64,000 nt of DNA from Streptomyces sp. Alt3 (GCF_030719215.1 NZ_CP120983.1:2170001-2234000), one strand, 5' to 3'. Numbered from the stretch's first letter, positions 1-9,253 are shown. Notes: generated from the sequence alone by a model not told the origin. Numbers and translations are program-made.

Positions 1-145
1 CCAGCTCTTCACCTCGCCGGCCGACAGCAGACACCGATTCCTCGACGGGTGACCCACTCATCCGACGGTTCCGATACCCGTCTCCCCCCATTGGCCCGGA
101 GAGCCCGGGAGGCAGGGCGGGACACGCCGGGTCCCGAGGCGAAGG
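1..145. other. Left window edge, no gene seen
   Basis: These 145 bases precede the stop codon of the acetyltransferase gene. I see no convincing reading frame, hairpin or binding site. The end of a gene lying outside the window cannot be excluded. Confidence 0.4.
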
Positions 146-667
146 TCAGGAGTGTGGGTCAGGATTCGCCGTCGTGCCGGTCCAGGCGATCTCGAAGTAC
201 CTGACGCGTTCGTCCTGTCCGGCCGGCCGCATCCCGGCTGCCGTCATCACGTGCTGGGATGCGATGTTGTCGTGGTCGGCGTCGCCCTTCACGCGGGTGA
301 CGCCGCGTGCCCGCGCGAACGGCAGCAGTCCGCGGAGAGCTTCGGAAGCGTATCCGTTGCCTCTCGCTGAGGGGATGAGGCCGTAGCCGATCGTGACGCC
401 CCCCTCCTCGTCCGGAGCTCCGTGGAAGCCCACGCCGCCGATCGCCGCACCGTCCTCGCGGCGCCGGACCTCATAGTTGCCGAACGGCTGGGGATCACCG
501 GTGGTCGCGCAGGTACCCAGGAAGCGCCTGGCGGCCGACACGTCCCCATCGGTGGGATATCCGGGCCCCCACCGGGCACCGCTGGCCGACTCGCCCGCCA
601 CCACTTGTTCAGCCTCGCTGACGGTCATCGGATGAAGCACGAGCCGCGCTGTCACAAGATCGTCCAT
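146..667 (-). CDS. GNAT family N-acetyltransferase
   Basis: A protein of about 173 residues with the layout of the RimJ/RimL-like GNAT group. It opens with a 'TARLVLHPMT' strand, has 'IGGVGFHG' and 'VTIGYGLIPSARGNGYASEAL' (the acetyl-CoA loop with R-x-x-G-x-A), and ends with 'ASQHVMTAAGM', the usual N-x-x-S-x-x-V-x-x-x-x-G-M element. The substrate cannot be read from sequence; the family acetylates protein N-termini, amino acids or drugs. The frame stays open to a GTG at 745, but I prefer the ATG at 667 because the family fold begins right after it. Neither start has a clear ribosome site. It is divergent from the DUF1963-like gene. Confidence 0.85.
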   Translation of the reverse strand: MDDLVTARLVLHPMTVSEAEQVVAGESASGARWGPGYPTDGDVSAARRFLGTCATTGDPQPFGNYEVRRREDGAAIGGVGFHGAPDEEGGVTIGYGLIPSARGNGYASEALRGLLPFARARGVTRVKGDADHDNIASQHVMTAAGMRPAGQDERVRYFEIAWTGTTANPDPHS

Positions 668-853
668 AGGCGGGAGGAATATCACGCGGGGCGACCAGGC
701 CGCACTTGTATTATCCGAAAATCTCGACCACATGATCACCGGCACCGGCAGGCTGACCGCGACCGATCCCGTTGATCGCGATCAGCAGCTCCGTACTCGT
801 CACCGGTCCACGCTCCCAGGGTCGGCGGCGTCCGGCCACAGCAGGAGACCCCC

Positions 854-1807
854 ATGCCGTCACGGCACCCGCAGCAGGACGTCGCCCGGGCCCAGCCGAC
901 CGGGCCCCGGCCGCCGGCGCCGATCCCGTTCGACGTCGAGGCGGTCTTTCCGGAGCTGACCGGCACGTCCCGCGAAGTCACCCTCCTCTACCCCAGGGCC
1001 GGGCAGCCGGGCCCGGGTGACAGCTCGATCGGCGGGCCGCTGCTGTGGCCGGCCGACGAGCCCTGGCCGATGTGCGCCGAACCGGACCACTACAAGCCGC
1101 TCGACGCGCCCGTCGGACCCGAGCCGGTCGCGATGGTCCCGGTGGTGCAGCTGTACGCACGGGACGTGCCAGGCCTCGTCTTCCCGCCCGGCACCGACCT
1201 GTTGCAGATCCTTTGGTGCCCGCTCGTCCACGAGGACGACCGGTACGCGGCCAACCCTCGGCTCCATTGGCGTAGCACGGCGCTGACGACCGCCGGCCCC
1301 GTCGCCGGGGAACCGCCGCGACCGCACACGGCGGAGGCGGACTATCTGCCCCGCCCGTGCACGGTGTCCCCCACTCAGGCCGTGGAGTACCCGAACTGGG
1401 ACCTGCCGGAGGGGCTCGGCAATCTGCTCGACGAGCGGTTCGAGGACCTGAAGGAGGTACAGGGCTACGACTACTTCGAGGTGGCCACCACGCAGCAGAG
1501 CAAGGTCGGCGGCTACCCGGGGTGGACCCAGCAGCCCGACTGGCCCGACTGCGCGGGCTGCGGCACCCGCATGGAACACCTGCTCAGCGTCACCGCGACC
1601 GAACCGGACACGGGTCGTTGGCTCCCCCTGGCCGACCGGGACCCACACCGGGACGGGGCGACGGTCCCGTCCTGGCGGGCCGAGGCCGATCCCGCCACCC
1701 TCGACACATTCGGGCACGACATGTGCCTGGGCGACCTCGGCGGCATGTATTTCTTCGTCTGCCGCACCTGCCCCGACACCCCGTACACCCACCGCTACGA
1801 CTGCTGA
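854..1807 (+). CDS. DUF1963/YwqG-like protein with C-terminal Cys pairs
   Basis: A 317-residue cytoplasmic protein. Residues 60-75 hold 'SSIGGPLLWPADEPWP', and residues 95-130 hold 'VPVVQLYARDVPGLVFPPGTDLLQILWC'. Together these resemble the DUF1963 (YwqG) pattern of an initial G-G-x-P-x-x-P-x-x-x-W-P followed by a 'quantity/quality of liquid' type beta core. The C-terminal third has CAGCG (about residue 235) and CRTC (about residue 305), which could form a metal site. The start has a good ribosome site (CAGGAGA, 6 bases before ATG). No function is known for the family. It appears to be a single-gene unit, and a strong hairpin follows about 230 bases downstream. Confidence 0.7.
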   Translation: MPSRHPQQDVARAQPTGPRPPAPIPFDVEAVFPELTGTSREVTLLYPRAGQPGPGDSSIGGPLLWPADEPWPMCAEPDHYKPLDAPVGPEPVAMVPVVQLYARDVPGLVFPPGTDLLQILWCPLVHEDDRYAANPRLHWRSTALTTAGPVAGEPPRPHTAEADYLPRPCTVSPTQAVEYPNWDLPEGLGNLLDERFEDLKEVQGYDYFEVATTQQSKVGGYPGWTQQPDWPDCAGCGTRMEHLLSVTATEPDTGRWLPLADRDPHRDGATVPSWRAEADPATLDTFGHDMCLGDLGGMYFFVCRTCPDTPYTHRYDC

Positions 1808-2134
1808 GCCCCGCCGGGGCGGCTCGCGCGCGGCATCGGGGTCCGCTGCCGCACAGCCCGGCCGCCCGCCACCGTCCCGGACACGGCCGGCGCCGGGTCG
1901 ATGCGTACGACGCCCGAGGCCGGCGCCGAGGACGCCGACCCCGGCAAGTCAGCCGCTTTCGTCACCGTGCACGCAACGCAACTTCGACGCGTCGGTCACG
2001 CAGCGACTCGAATCCACGCGGATCCGAAATGGCGGAGAGGGCACCGACCGTCGGTCGGTGCCCTCTCCCATGTGCGGATCAGCGCCCTCGGCAGCAGATG
2101 CTCAAACCTGCCTCAGACGCGATTCCGCTCGTTC
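1808..2134. other. Convergent intergenic region with terminator
   Basis: A 327-base gap between the DUF1963-like gene and the end of nrdJ. Apart from the long hairpin at 2034-2068 I see no coding sequence with a ribosome site. A segment near 2005-2020 vaguely resembles a tRNA T-arm, but there is no cloverleaf around it. Confidence 0.6.
2034..2068. terminator. Long perfect hairpin between nrdJ and the upstream gene
   Basis: An inverted repeat with 17-base arms, GGAGAGGGCACCGACCG and its complement, around a single T. In practice the stem would be 14 pairs with a 7-base loop. There is no T tract, as is common in Streptomyces. It lies about 66 bases past the nrdJ stop and 230 bases past the DUF1963-like stop, so it can end both transcripts. 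Confidence 0.75.
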
Positions 2135-5038
2135 TCAGCTGCATCCGCTGGTCGAGCCGCAGCCCTCGCAGATGTAGCAGGAGCCCGCACGCTGCATCTT
2201 CGTACCGCACGAGAAGCAGAGCGGTGCGTCCGCGCTGATTCCGAGCTGCATCTCGACCAGTTCGGCCGAGGTGTGCGCGGCCCTGGGGGCCGGCTTCTCC
2301 GCGACGCTCTCCTCGGCCGGGGCAACGGCCTTCAGCGGCTCCACGGCCGCCGGAGCGGACTGGGCCAGGCTCTCCAGGTCCTCGTCCCCGAAGGCGGGCT
2401 CGTACGAACCCGTGTCGAGGTGGCGCTGACGCTCCTCGGCCGAGTGGATGCCGAGCGCGGAGCGCGTCTCGAACGGCAGGAAGTCGAGTGCCAGGCGGCG
2501 GAAGATGTAGTCGACGATCGACTGCGCCATCCGCACGTCCGGGTCGTCCGTCATACCGGCCGGCTCGAAGCGCATGTTCGTGAACTTGGAGACGTAGGTC
2601 TCCAGCGGCACGCCGTACTGCAGACCGACCGAGACGGCGATCGAGAAGGCGTCCATCATGCCCGCGAGGGTGGAGCCCTGCTTGGACATCTTCAGGAACA
2701 CCTCGCCGAGACCGTCGTCCGGGTAGGAGTTGGCGGTCATGTAACCCTCGGCGCCGCCCACCGTGAAGGAGGTGGTGATGCCGGGACGGCCCTTGGGCAG
2801 GCGCTTGCGGACCGGGCGGTACTCGACGACCTTCTCGACGGCTGCGCGAATGGTGTCCTCGGCCTTGGCGGTGACCGCCTCCTTCTCCTTCTCCTTGGTC
2901 TTGGCGGAGAGGGGCTGGCCGACCTTGCAGTTGTCGCGGTAGATGGCGAGCGCCTTGACGCCCATCTTCCACGCCTCGAAGTAGACCTCCTCGACGTCCT
3001 CGACGGTGGCCGTCTCCGGCAGGTTCACCGTCTTGGACAGTGCGCCGGAGATCCACGGCTGGATGGCCGCCATCATCCGGACGTGGCCCATGGCCGAGAT
3101 CGAACGCTCGCCCATGGCGCAGTCGAAGACCTCGTAGTGGTCGGTCTTGAGGCCGGGAGCGTCGATCACGTTGCCGTGGTCGGCGATGTGGGCGACGATC
3201 GCCTCGATCTGCTCCGGCTGGTAGCCGAGCCGGCGCAGCGCCTGCGGGACCGTGCCGTTGACGATCTGCATCGATCCGCCGCCGACGAGCTTCTTGAACT
3301 TGACCAGGGCGAGGTCGGGCTCGAGACCGGTGGTGTCGCAGGACATCGCGAGACCGATGGTGCCGGTAGGCGCGATGACCGAGGCCTGGGCGTTGCGGAA
3401 GCCGTTCTTCGCGCCCAGACGGATCACGTCCTGCCAGGCCTCGGTGGCCGCGGCCCAGACCGGTGCGTCGAGGTCGTCCATGCGGACGGCCACGGCGTTG
3501 GCGTCGGAGTGCTGCTTCATGACGCGCTGGTGCGGCTCGGCGTTGCGGGCGTAGCCGTCGTACGGGCCGACGACCGCGGCGAGCTCAGCGGAGCGGCGGT
3601 AGGACGTGCCGGTCATCAGCGAGGTGATGGCGCCGGCGAGCGCACGGCCGCCGTCGCTGTCGTACGCGTGCCCGGTGGCCATCAGCAGGGCGCCGAGGTT
3701 GGCGTAGCCGATGCCCAGCTGGCGGTAGGCGCGGGTGTTCTCGCCGATCTTCTGCGTCGGGAAGTCCGCGAAGCAGATGGAGATGTCCATCGCGGTGATG
3801 ACGAGCTCGACGACCTTGGCGAAGCGCTCGGACTCGAAGGACTGGCGGCCCTCGCCGTCGTCCTTGAGGAACTTCATCAGGTTCAGCGAGGCGAGGTTGC
3901 ACGAGGTGTTGTCCAGGTGCATGTACTCGCTGCACGGGTTCGAGCCGTTGATGCGGCCGGACTCCGGGCAGGTGTGCCAGGCGTTGATGGTGTCGTCGTA
4001 CTGGATGCCGGGGTCGGCGCAGGCCCATGCGGCTTCCGCCATCTTGCGGAAGAGGGACTTGGCCTCGACCTCTTCGATGACGTCGCCGGTCATCCGGGCG
4101 CGCAGGCCGAACTTCCCGCCGGCCTCGACGGCCTTCATGAACTCGTCGTTCACTCGGACCGAGTTGTTGGCGTTCTGGTACTGGACGGACGTGATGTCGT
4201 CGCCGCCCAGGTCCATGTCGAAGCCCGCGTCACGCAGGGCGCGGATCTTCTCCTCCTCCTTCACCTTGGTCTCGATGAAGTTCTCGATGTCGGGGTGGTC
4301 GACGTCGAGGATGACCATCTTGGCCGCGCGACGGGTGGCGCCACCGGACTTGATCGTTCCTGCGGAGGCGTCGGCACCACGCATGAAGGAGACCGGACCC
4401 GAGGCGTTGCCGCCCGAGGAGAGCAGTTCCTTGGAGGAGCGGATGCGGGACAGGTTCAGGCCGGCACCGGAGCCGCCCTTGAAGATCATGCCCTCTTCCT
4501 TGTACCAGTCGAGGATCGACTCCATGGAGTCGTCGACGGCCAGGATGAAGCAGGCCGAGACCTGCTGCGGCTGGGGCGTACCGACGTTGAACCACACCGG
4601 GGAGTTGAAGCTGAAGATCTGGTGCAGGAGGGCGTAGGCCAGCTCGTGCTCGAAGATCTCGGCGTCGGCGGGGGAAACGAAGTAGTTGTAGTCCTCGCCG
4701 GCCTTCCGGTACGTCTTCACGATCCGGTCGATCAGCTGCCGCAGACCGGTCTCGCGCTGCGGCGTGCCGACAGCCCCCCGGAAGTACTTGCTGGTGACGA
4801 TGTTGACCGCGTTCACCGACCAGAAGTCGGGGAACTCGACGCCACGCTGCTCGAAGTTGATCGAGCCGTCGCGCCAGTTGGTCATGACGACGTCACGGCG
4901 CTCCCACGCGACCTCGTCGTACGGATGCACGCCGGGAGTCGTGTGGATGCGCTCGATGCGCAGGCCCTGCTTGGTCGCAGTCGACTTGGCTCCCTTGGTG
5001 CGGGAACCTCGTGCCGGGCCGCTCGCCGTCTCTGTCAT
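2135..5038 (-). CDS. nrdJ: Adenosylcobalamin-dependent (class II) ribonucleotide reductase
   Basis: A 967-residue class II reductase that makes deoxyribonucleotides from ribonucleotides without oxygen, using coenzyme B12 as radical source. Visible landmarks are 'FNSPVWFNVG', Cys163 in 'QVSACFIL', the 'NPCSEYMHLDNTSCN' active-site segment (Cys369, Cys380) and a C-terminal tail with three CxxC-type pairs that re-reduces the active site. The start at 5038 is chosen because GGGAGG sits five bases upstream; the frame extends to 5095 without a better site. It follows nrdR by 147 bases, and the pair is probably one transcript controlled by NrdR. No cobalamin riboswitch is evident in its leader. Confidence 0.95.
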   Translation of the reverse strand: MTETASGPARGSRTKGAKSTATKQGLRIERIHTTPGVHPYDEVAWERRDVVMTNWRDGSINFEQRGVEFPDFWSVNAVNIVTSKYFRGAVGTPQRETGLRQLIDRIVKTYRKAGEDYNYFVSPADAEIFEHELAYALLHQIFSFNSPVWFNVGTPQPQQVSACFILAVDDSMESILDWYKEEGMIFKGGSGAGLNLSRIRSSKELLSSGGNASGPVSFMRGADASAGTIKSGGATRRAAKMVILDVDHPDIENFIETKVKEEEKIRALRDAGFDMDLGGDDITSVQYQNANNSVRVNDEFMKAVEAGGKFGLRARMTGDVIEEVEAKSLFRKMAEAAWACADPGIQYDDTINAWHTCPESGRINGSNPCSEYMHLDNTSCNLASLNLMKFLKDDGEGRQSFESERFAKVVELVITAMDISICFADFPTQKIGENTRAYRQLGIGYANLGALLMATGHAYDSDGGRALAGAITSLMTGTSYRRSAELAAVVGPYDGYARNAEPHQRVMKQHSDANAVAVRMDDLDAPVWAAATEAWQDVIRLGAKNGFRNAQASVIAPTGTIGLAMSCDTTGLEPDLALVKFKKLVGGGSMQIVNGTVPQALRRLGYQPEQIEAIVAHIADHGNVIDAPGLKTDHYEVFDCAMGERSISAMGHVRMMAAIQPWISGALSKTVNLPETATVEDVEEVYFEAWKMGVKALAIYRDNCKVGQPLSAKTKEKEKEAVTAKAEDTIRAAVEKVVEYRPVRKRLPKGRPGITTSFTVGGAEGYMTANSYPDDGLGEVFLKMSKQGSTLAGMMDAFSIAVSVGLQYGVPLETYVSKFTNMRFEPAGMTDDPDVRMAQSIVDYIFRRLALDFLPFETRSALGIHSAEERQRHLDTGSYEPAFGDEDLESLAQSAPAAVEPLKAVAPAEESVAEKPAPRAAHTSAELVEMQLGISADAPLCFSCGTKMQRAGSCYICEGCGSTSGCS

Positions 5039-5185
5039 GCCGCCTCCCATATGTGGGCAAAAACGCCCTGAAGTGCCCAGTTCTTCCCAGGGCACAGTGT
5101 GTGTCTGATGCTCCGGACGCCACGCACAGCGTCCCGGAACAGGTCTGGTGCCGCCCGCCGCCGCCTCGGGCGGCCGGCCAGGTGA
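5039..5185 (-). other. nrdR-nrdJ spacer
   Basis: A 147-base spacer. It has an 8-pair stem just past the nrdR stop (5150-5157 with 5167-5174, GC only), a 6-pair stem at 5115-5134 and a 6-pair stem near 5075-5097. They may tune the nrdR to nrdJ ratio by partial termination or RNA processing. No second NrdR box is seen here, so nrdJ probably depends on the nrdR promoter. Confidence 0.4.
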
Positions 5186-5701
5186 TCAATCAGCGGCGAC
5201 TGCGGCGGGGGCGGGGACCTCGGGGGTCCCACCGCTCCCGCATTGCTCTGCGCGGGGCCGCTGCTCGCGGAGCTCCACGATGGCGGCCTCGAAGTCCTCG
5301 AGCGAGTCGAACGCCCGGTACACCGAAGCGAAACGCAGGTACGCGACGAGGTCGAGTTCCTGCAGGGGGCCGAGTATGGCCAGACCCACGTCGTGGGTGG
5401 TCAGCTCGGCACTCCCCGTGGCGCGCACGGCCTCCTCGACCCTCTGGCCGAGCTTCGCCAGGGCGTCCTCGGTGACGGGACGGCCCTGACAAGCCTTGCG
5501 GACTCCGGAGATGACCTTGGTGCGACTGAAGGGCTCGGTCACGCCGCTGCGCTTGACCACCATCAGCGAGCAGGTCTCCACCGTCGTGAAGCGACGGGAG
5601 CAGTCGGGGCACTGACGCCGTCGTCGGATCGACGTCCCGTCGTCCGTCGTGCGACTGTCCACGACCCGGCTGTCGGGGTGCCTGCAGAAGGGGCAGTGCA
5701 T
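5186..5701 (-). CDS. nrdR: Transcriptional repressor NrdR
   Basis: A 171-residue repressor of ribonucleotide reductase genes that senses ATP/dATP. The zinc ribbon is formed by Cys3, Cys6, Cys31 and Cys34, followed by an ATP-cone ('[24 protein letters not shown]'). The ATG has a good ribosome site (AAGGAGGG). It lies first in the nrdR-nrdJ unit, and two NrdR-box-like sites occur about 115-160 bases upstream of its start, consistent with autoregulation. The length is normal for the family. Confidence 0.97.
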   Translation of the reverse strand: MHCPFCRHPDSRVVDSRTTDDGTSIRRRRQCPDCSRRFTTVETCSLMVVKRSGVTEPFSRTKVISGVRKACQGRPVTEDALAKLGQRVEEAVRATGSAELTTHDVGLAILGPLQELDLVAYLRFASVYRAFDSLEDFEAAIVELREQRPRAEQCGSGGTPEVPAPAAVAAD

Positions 5702-5812
5702 GTCTCCGAACCCTCCTTCACAGCACGACTGAATAGCCCTCCGTGCCCTGTTTCAGGGCCCCTGAGGACGGTCACAAGCATAGGCGATGAACCAGACCCC
5801 GTCCGACCGGGG

Positions 5813-5828
5813 ACCACTACTTGTGGGT
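5813..5828 (-). promoter_or_regulatory. NrdR box, promoter-proximal copy
   Basis: On the plus strand this reads ACCACTACTTGTGGGT. It shares ACCACTAC with the second copy 31 bp away but is more diverged from the family palindrome (about 6 of 10 core positions). It sits just upstream of the presumed nrdR -10. Confidence 0.5.
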
Positions 5829-5843
5829 GGTGACAGCAATGCA

Positions 5844-5859
5844 ACCACTACATCTAGGG
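5844..5859 (-). promoter_or_regulatory. NrdR box, promoter-distal copy
   Basis: The core CTACATCTAG matches the known NrdR consensus C-W-A-T-A-T-A-T-W-G at 8 of 10 positions and is flanked by ACCA and GGGT. The pair is spaced 31 bp centre to centre, close to three helical turns, the arrangement NrdR sites usually show. Confidence 0.65.
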
Positions 5860-6160
5860 TTTCACCCCGACTCCGCCCCCCGCGCGTGTCGCGCTTTCCC
5901 GCGGGCCGGGAGGCAGCCTACGGCCCGGCACGAGGGTACGGGAAGCGAGCGGAGGGCGGCTCCCCGGGCCCGCACCGCGGCCGGCCGGGACAGGGGTCGG
6001 GAAGGCATGCCGTGGCGCGCCCGGGACACGCACCCCGCACGCGGGGGCGGACCCGCCGGAGGTTAGCGTGAACCCCGGGAGCCACCCATTGATTCCGGCC
6101 CACAGGGCCAGCTCATACACCTCTCGGTAAGCCCGCGACAGCCCTTTATTCGTTTTTCAC

Positions 6161-6176
6161 TCGAACGTGTGTTTGG
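6161..6176 (+). promoter_or_regulatory. SOS box (LexA operator) of lexA
   Basis: TCGAACGTGTGTTTGG matches the actinobacterial LexA site TCGAAC-N4-GTTCGA with a full left half and a GTTT right half. It lies 62 bases before the lexA start, so LexA should repress itself. Confidence 0.85.
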
Positions 6177-6237
6177 CGCAACCTTTCGAAAGCTACTACC
6201 GTTGGCTAGCTAGGGAGACCATTCGAGAGGGGCCGAC

Positions 6238-7035
6238 GTGACCACCACCGCAGACAGTGCCACCATCACCGCCCATGACCACCGCTCCCAGAGCCGACTT
6301 GAGCCGGTGCATGCCATGAATGACTCAGTCATGAACGCGGAGGGGCCAGAGCCCGCACGACCCGCGCGCTCCTTGCCCGGACGCCCCCCAGGAATTCGGG
6401 CGGACAGCTCGGGGCTCACCGACCGGCAGCGGCGCGTGATCGAGGTGATCCGGGATTCCGTCCAGCGGCGGGGATACCCGCCGTCGATGCGCGAGATCGG
6501 CCAGGCGGTGGGGCTGTCCAGCACCTCGTCCGTGGCCCACCAGCTGATGGCTCTGGAGCGCAAGGGTTTTCTGCGCCGCGACCCTCACCGGCCACGTGCC
6601 TACGAGGTCCGGGGCTCGGACCAGCCGAGCACGCAGCAGACCGACACCACCGGGAAGCCCGCGGCCTCGTACGTGCCACTGGTCGGCCGGATCGCCGCCG
6701 GTGGACCGATCCTCGCCGAGGAGTCCGTCGAGGACGTCTTCCCGCTCCCCCGCCAGCTCGTCGGTGACGGCGAGCTCTTCGTGCTGAAGGTCGTCGGTGA
6801 TTCGATGATCGAGGCAGCGATCATGGACGGCGACTGGGTCACGGTCCGCCGCCAGCCCGTCGCGGAGAACGGCGACATCGTCGCCGCCATGTTGGACGGG
6901 GAGGCCACGGTCAAGCGCTTCAAGCGCGAGGACGGCCATGTGTGGCTGCTCCCGCACAACGCCGCCTACCAGCCGATCCCCGGTGACGAGGCGACGATCC
7001 TGGGCAAGGTCGTCGCAGTGCTGCGGCGGGTCTGA
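6238..7035 (+). CDS. lexA: SOS repressor LexA
   Basis: A 265-residue repressor of DNA-damage genes that cleaves itself when bound to RecA filaments. The N-terminal winged helix includes '[26 protein letters not shown]'. The autocleavage site is Ala154-Gly155 in 'IAAGGPIL', and the dyad is Ser189 ('GDSMIEAA') and Lys226. The GTG start is preceded by GAGAGGGG. The first 50 or so residues are a non-conserved extension, so the ATG codons at 6316 or 6331 are alternatives. The gene is preceded by an SOS box and followed by a strong hairpin. Confidence 0.97.
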   Translation: MTTTADSATITAHDHRSQSRLEPVHAMNDSVMNAEGPEPARPARSLPGRPPGIRADSSGLTDRQRRVIEVIRDSVQRRGYPPSMREIGQAVGLSSTSSVAHQLMALERKGFLRRDPHRPRAYEVRGSDQPSTQQTDTTGKPAASYVPLVGRIAAGGPILAEESVEDVFPLPRQLVGDGELFVLKVVGDSMIEAAIMDGDWVTVRRQPVAENGDIVAAMLDGEATVKRFKREDGHVWLLPHNAAYQPIPGDEATILGKVVAVLRRV

Positions 7036-7053
7036 GCTACGCCGGTCCGGACT

Positions 7054-7087
7054 GGGCCCCGGGACCCCTGCGCCGGTCCCGGGGCCC
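7054..7087. terminator. Terminator between lexA and dinG
   Basis: A 13-pair perfect GC stem (GGGCCCCGGGACC and its complement) with an 8-base loop, 19 bases after the lexA stop. The convergent dinG ends about 150 bases away, so it may serve both genes. Confidence 0.75.
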
Positions 7088-7235
7088 TGATGCGTCCACA
7101 GCCCCTCATCGGAGCCGTGAGGTCCCATGGGGCCACATGTACACGGCCTGGTCCCACAGCCCCTTCTGCCCTGCCGTAGGACCATGTCGCGCAGTGCGGA
7201 GGCACCGGCCTTCGTGCGATCCGCCGGCCCCCGGT

Positions 7236-9203
7236 TCACTCCGTGGTCCTGGCCGCCGCGTCGATGGCAGCGAGTGAGCGCCTCGCCTGGTTACGGTCCG
7301 TGGTGTACCAGAAGTCGGGCAGCGAGGCACGGAGGTAGCTCCCGTACCGGGCGTTGGCCAGCCGGGGGTCGAGCACTGCGACCACACCCTTGTCGCCCAT
7401 GGCCCGGACGAGCCGCCCGGCGCCCTGCGCCATCAGCAGCGCGGCATGGGTCGCCGCCACCGCCATGAACCCGTTGCCGCCGGCTTCCTCGACCGCCTTC
7501 TGCCGGGCGCTCATCAGCGGGTCGTCGGGCCGGGGGAACGGGATCCGGTCCATGACGACGAGCTGGCAGCTCGGACCTGGGACGTCGACACCCTGCCAGA
7601 GGGACAGCGTCCCGAAGAGGCACGTCTCGGGGTCCGCCGCGAAATTCTTGATCAGCTCGCCCAGCGTCTCCTCGCCCTGCAGCAGGATCGGCTTGTCCTG
7701 TCGGCCGCGTAGTTCCTCCGCTGCGGCCTGGGCCGCACGCATCGACGAGAACAGCCCCAGTGTGCGACCGCCCGCCGCCTCCACCAGCTCGGCGAGCTCG
7801 TCGAGCATGTCGGTGCGGGAACCCTCCCGCCCAGGCGTGGCCAGGTGGCGGGCGACGTACAGGATGCCCTGTCTCGGGTAGTCGAAGGGCGAGCCGACGT
7901 CGAGGCCCTTCCACTGCGGGATGTCTTCGCCCGCCGTGCCTTCGGGAGCCAGTCCCAGTGACGCTCCCACCCCGTTGAAATCGCCGCCGAGCTTGAGCGT
8001 GGCCGAGGTCAGCACCACCGAGCGGTCGGCGAAGAGCTTCTCCCGCAGCAGCCCGGACACGGACAGCGGCGCGACCCGGACCGACGCGCCGAAGCGGTCG
8101 TGGCGCTCGTACCAGACGACGTCGTACTCGGAGCCCTGTGTGATGCGCTCCGCGACGCTGTGGATGGACTCGACCGACGCCATGGCCTGCTTGCGCACCG
8201 CGTCCTCGTCCTGGACGGACTTGTCGCGTGTGCCACCGAGCGCGGTGATCACCGTGCGCGCGGCGTCACGCAGGGCCATCAGCGCGTAACCGAGATCCTC
8301 CGGCACCTCTTCGAGGCGCCCCGGGAGCGCCAGCTCCATGACCCGCTCGAATCCCTCCGACGCCGTCATCAGGGAGTCGGCCGCCTTCTCGTTGACCAGC
8401 TTCGCCGCCCGGCGCACCGCCCGGTTCACCTGGCCGGGGTTGAGCTCACCGGTGGCCACCCCGGTGACCCGGGAGACCAGCTCGTGGGCCTCGTCGACGA
8501 TCAGTACCTCGTGCTTGGGGAGCACGGGGGCCCCCTCGATCGCGTCGATCGCGAGCAGGGCGTGGTTGGTCACGACGACATCGGCGGTCTTGGCCCGCTC
8601 ACGGGCCGCCTCCGCGAAGCATTCGGCACCGTACGCGCACTTGGTGGCGCCGAGGCACTCACGCGAGGAGACCGAGATCTGGGACCAGGCGCGGTCCGAC
8701 ACACCCGGCGTCATGTCGTCCCGGTCGCCGGTCTCCGTCTCGTCCGACCAGTCGCGCAGGCGCAGCAGGTCCTGGCCCAGCTTGCTCGACGGAGCCGCCG
8801 CCTCGAACTGGTCGAACAGCCCCTCCTCCTCGTCCTGCGGCGCCCCCTCGTGGAGCCGGTGCAGGCAGAGGTAGTTCGACCGGCCCTTGAGCATCGCGAA
8901 CTGCGGCCGACGGCGCAGCAGCGGATGCAGGGCGTCGACCGTACGCGGAAGGTCGCGCTCCACCAGCTGGCGCTGGAGGGCCAGCGTCGCCGTGGCCACC
9001 ACCACCCGCTCGCCGTGGGCCAGCGCCGGCACCAGGTAGCCGAGCGACTTGCCCGTCCCGGTACCGGCCTGGACGAGCAGATGGGCGTTGTCGTCGACTG
9101 CCTCGGCGACGGCCTCGGCCATGGTGACCTGGCCGGTCCGTTCCGTGCCGCCGACAGCGGTGACGGCGGCGTGGAGGAGCTCGGGAAGAGATGGCTTCGT
9201 CAT
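7236..9203 (-). CDS. dinG: DinG/YoaA-type ATP-dependent DNA helicase
   Basis: A 655-residue superfamily 2 helicase of the XPD/DinG group that unwinds D-loops, R-loops or forked DNA. Walker A 'AGTGTGKS' lies near residue 46 and the DEAH box 'VDEAHEL' near 238. Four cysteines (one near 113, then 'CLGATKCAYGAEC' near 184-196) match the iron-sulfur cluster site. C-terminal motifs include 'WQGVDVPG' and 'QGAGRLVR'. The ATG follows GGGTGGA. I see no SOS box directly upstream, so damage control, if any, is not evident. Confidence 0.93.
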   Translation of the reverse strand: MTKPSLPELLHAAVTAVGGTERTGQVTMAEAVAEAVDDNAHLLVQAGTGTGKSLGYLVPALAHGERVVVATATLALQRQLVERDLPRTVDALHPLLRRRPQFAMLKGRSNYLCLHRLHEGAPQDEEEGLFDQFEAAAPSSKLGQDLLRLRDWSDETETGDRDDMTPGVSDRAWSQISVSSRECLGATKCAYGAECFAEAARERAKTADVVVTNHALLAIDAIEGAPVLPKHEVLIVDEAHELVSRVTGVATGELNPGQVNRAVRRAAKLVNEKAADSLMTASEGFERVMELALPGRLEEVPEDLGYALMALRDAARTVITALGGTRDKSVQDEDAVRKQAMASVESIHSVAERITQGSEYDVVWYERHDRFGASVRVAPLSVSGLLREKLFADRSVVLTSATLKLGGDFNGVGASLGLAPEGTAGEDIPQWKGLDVGSPFDYPRQGILYVARHLATPGREGSRTDMLDELAELVEAAGGRTLGLFSSMRAAQAAAEELRGRQDKPILLQGEETLGELIKNFAADPETCLFGTLSLWQGVDVPGPSCQLVVMDRIPFPRPDDPLMSARQKAVEEAGGNGFMAVAATHAALLMAQGAGRLVRAMGDKGVVAVLDPRLANARYGSYLRASLPDFWYTTDRNQARRSLAAIDAAARTTE

Positions 9204-9253
9204 AGCGCGTCCACCCTACGGCGCCCCACTGACAACACCGGCCGGCCCCGGAC

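Larger units (their letters stand above)
5702..6237. promoter_or_regulatory. Divergent nrdR / lexA control region
   Basis: A 536-base region between two divergent regulators. It contains paired NrdR-box-like sites (5813-5859) on the nrdR side and an SOS box (6161-6176) on the lexA side. The stretch 5870-6120 is very GC-rich, and I see no gene or further site in it. A possible -10 for nrdR is TATGCT (complement of 5777-5782). Confidence 0.6.

Noticed and set aside
2000..2030. tRNA-like T-arm sequence (ACTCGAATCC)
   Set aside because: No matching acceptor, D or anticodon stems surround it. No tRNA gene was found anywhere in the window.
1901..5071. A 1056-codon plus-strand frame opposite nrdJ
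   Set aside because: It is the GC-skewed mirror of nrdJ: very rich in Arg, Gly, Val and Asp, no ribosome site and no family resemblance. nrdJ on the other strand is unambiguous.
5039..5185. Possible cobalamin riboswitch before the B12-dependent reductase
   Set aside because: The leader is too short and lacks the B12-box and the multi-stem core. In Streptomyces such a riboswitch is known for the class I nrd operon, not nrdJ.
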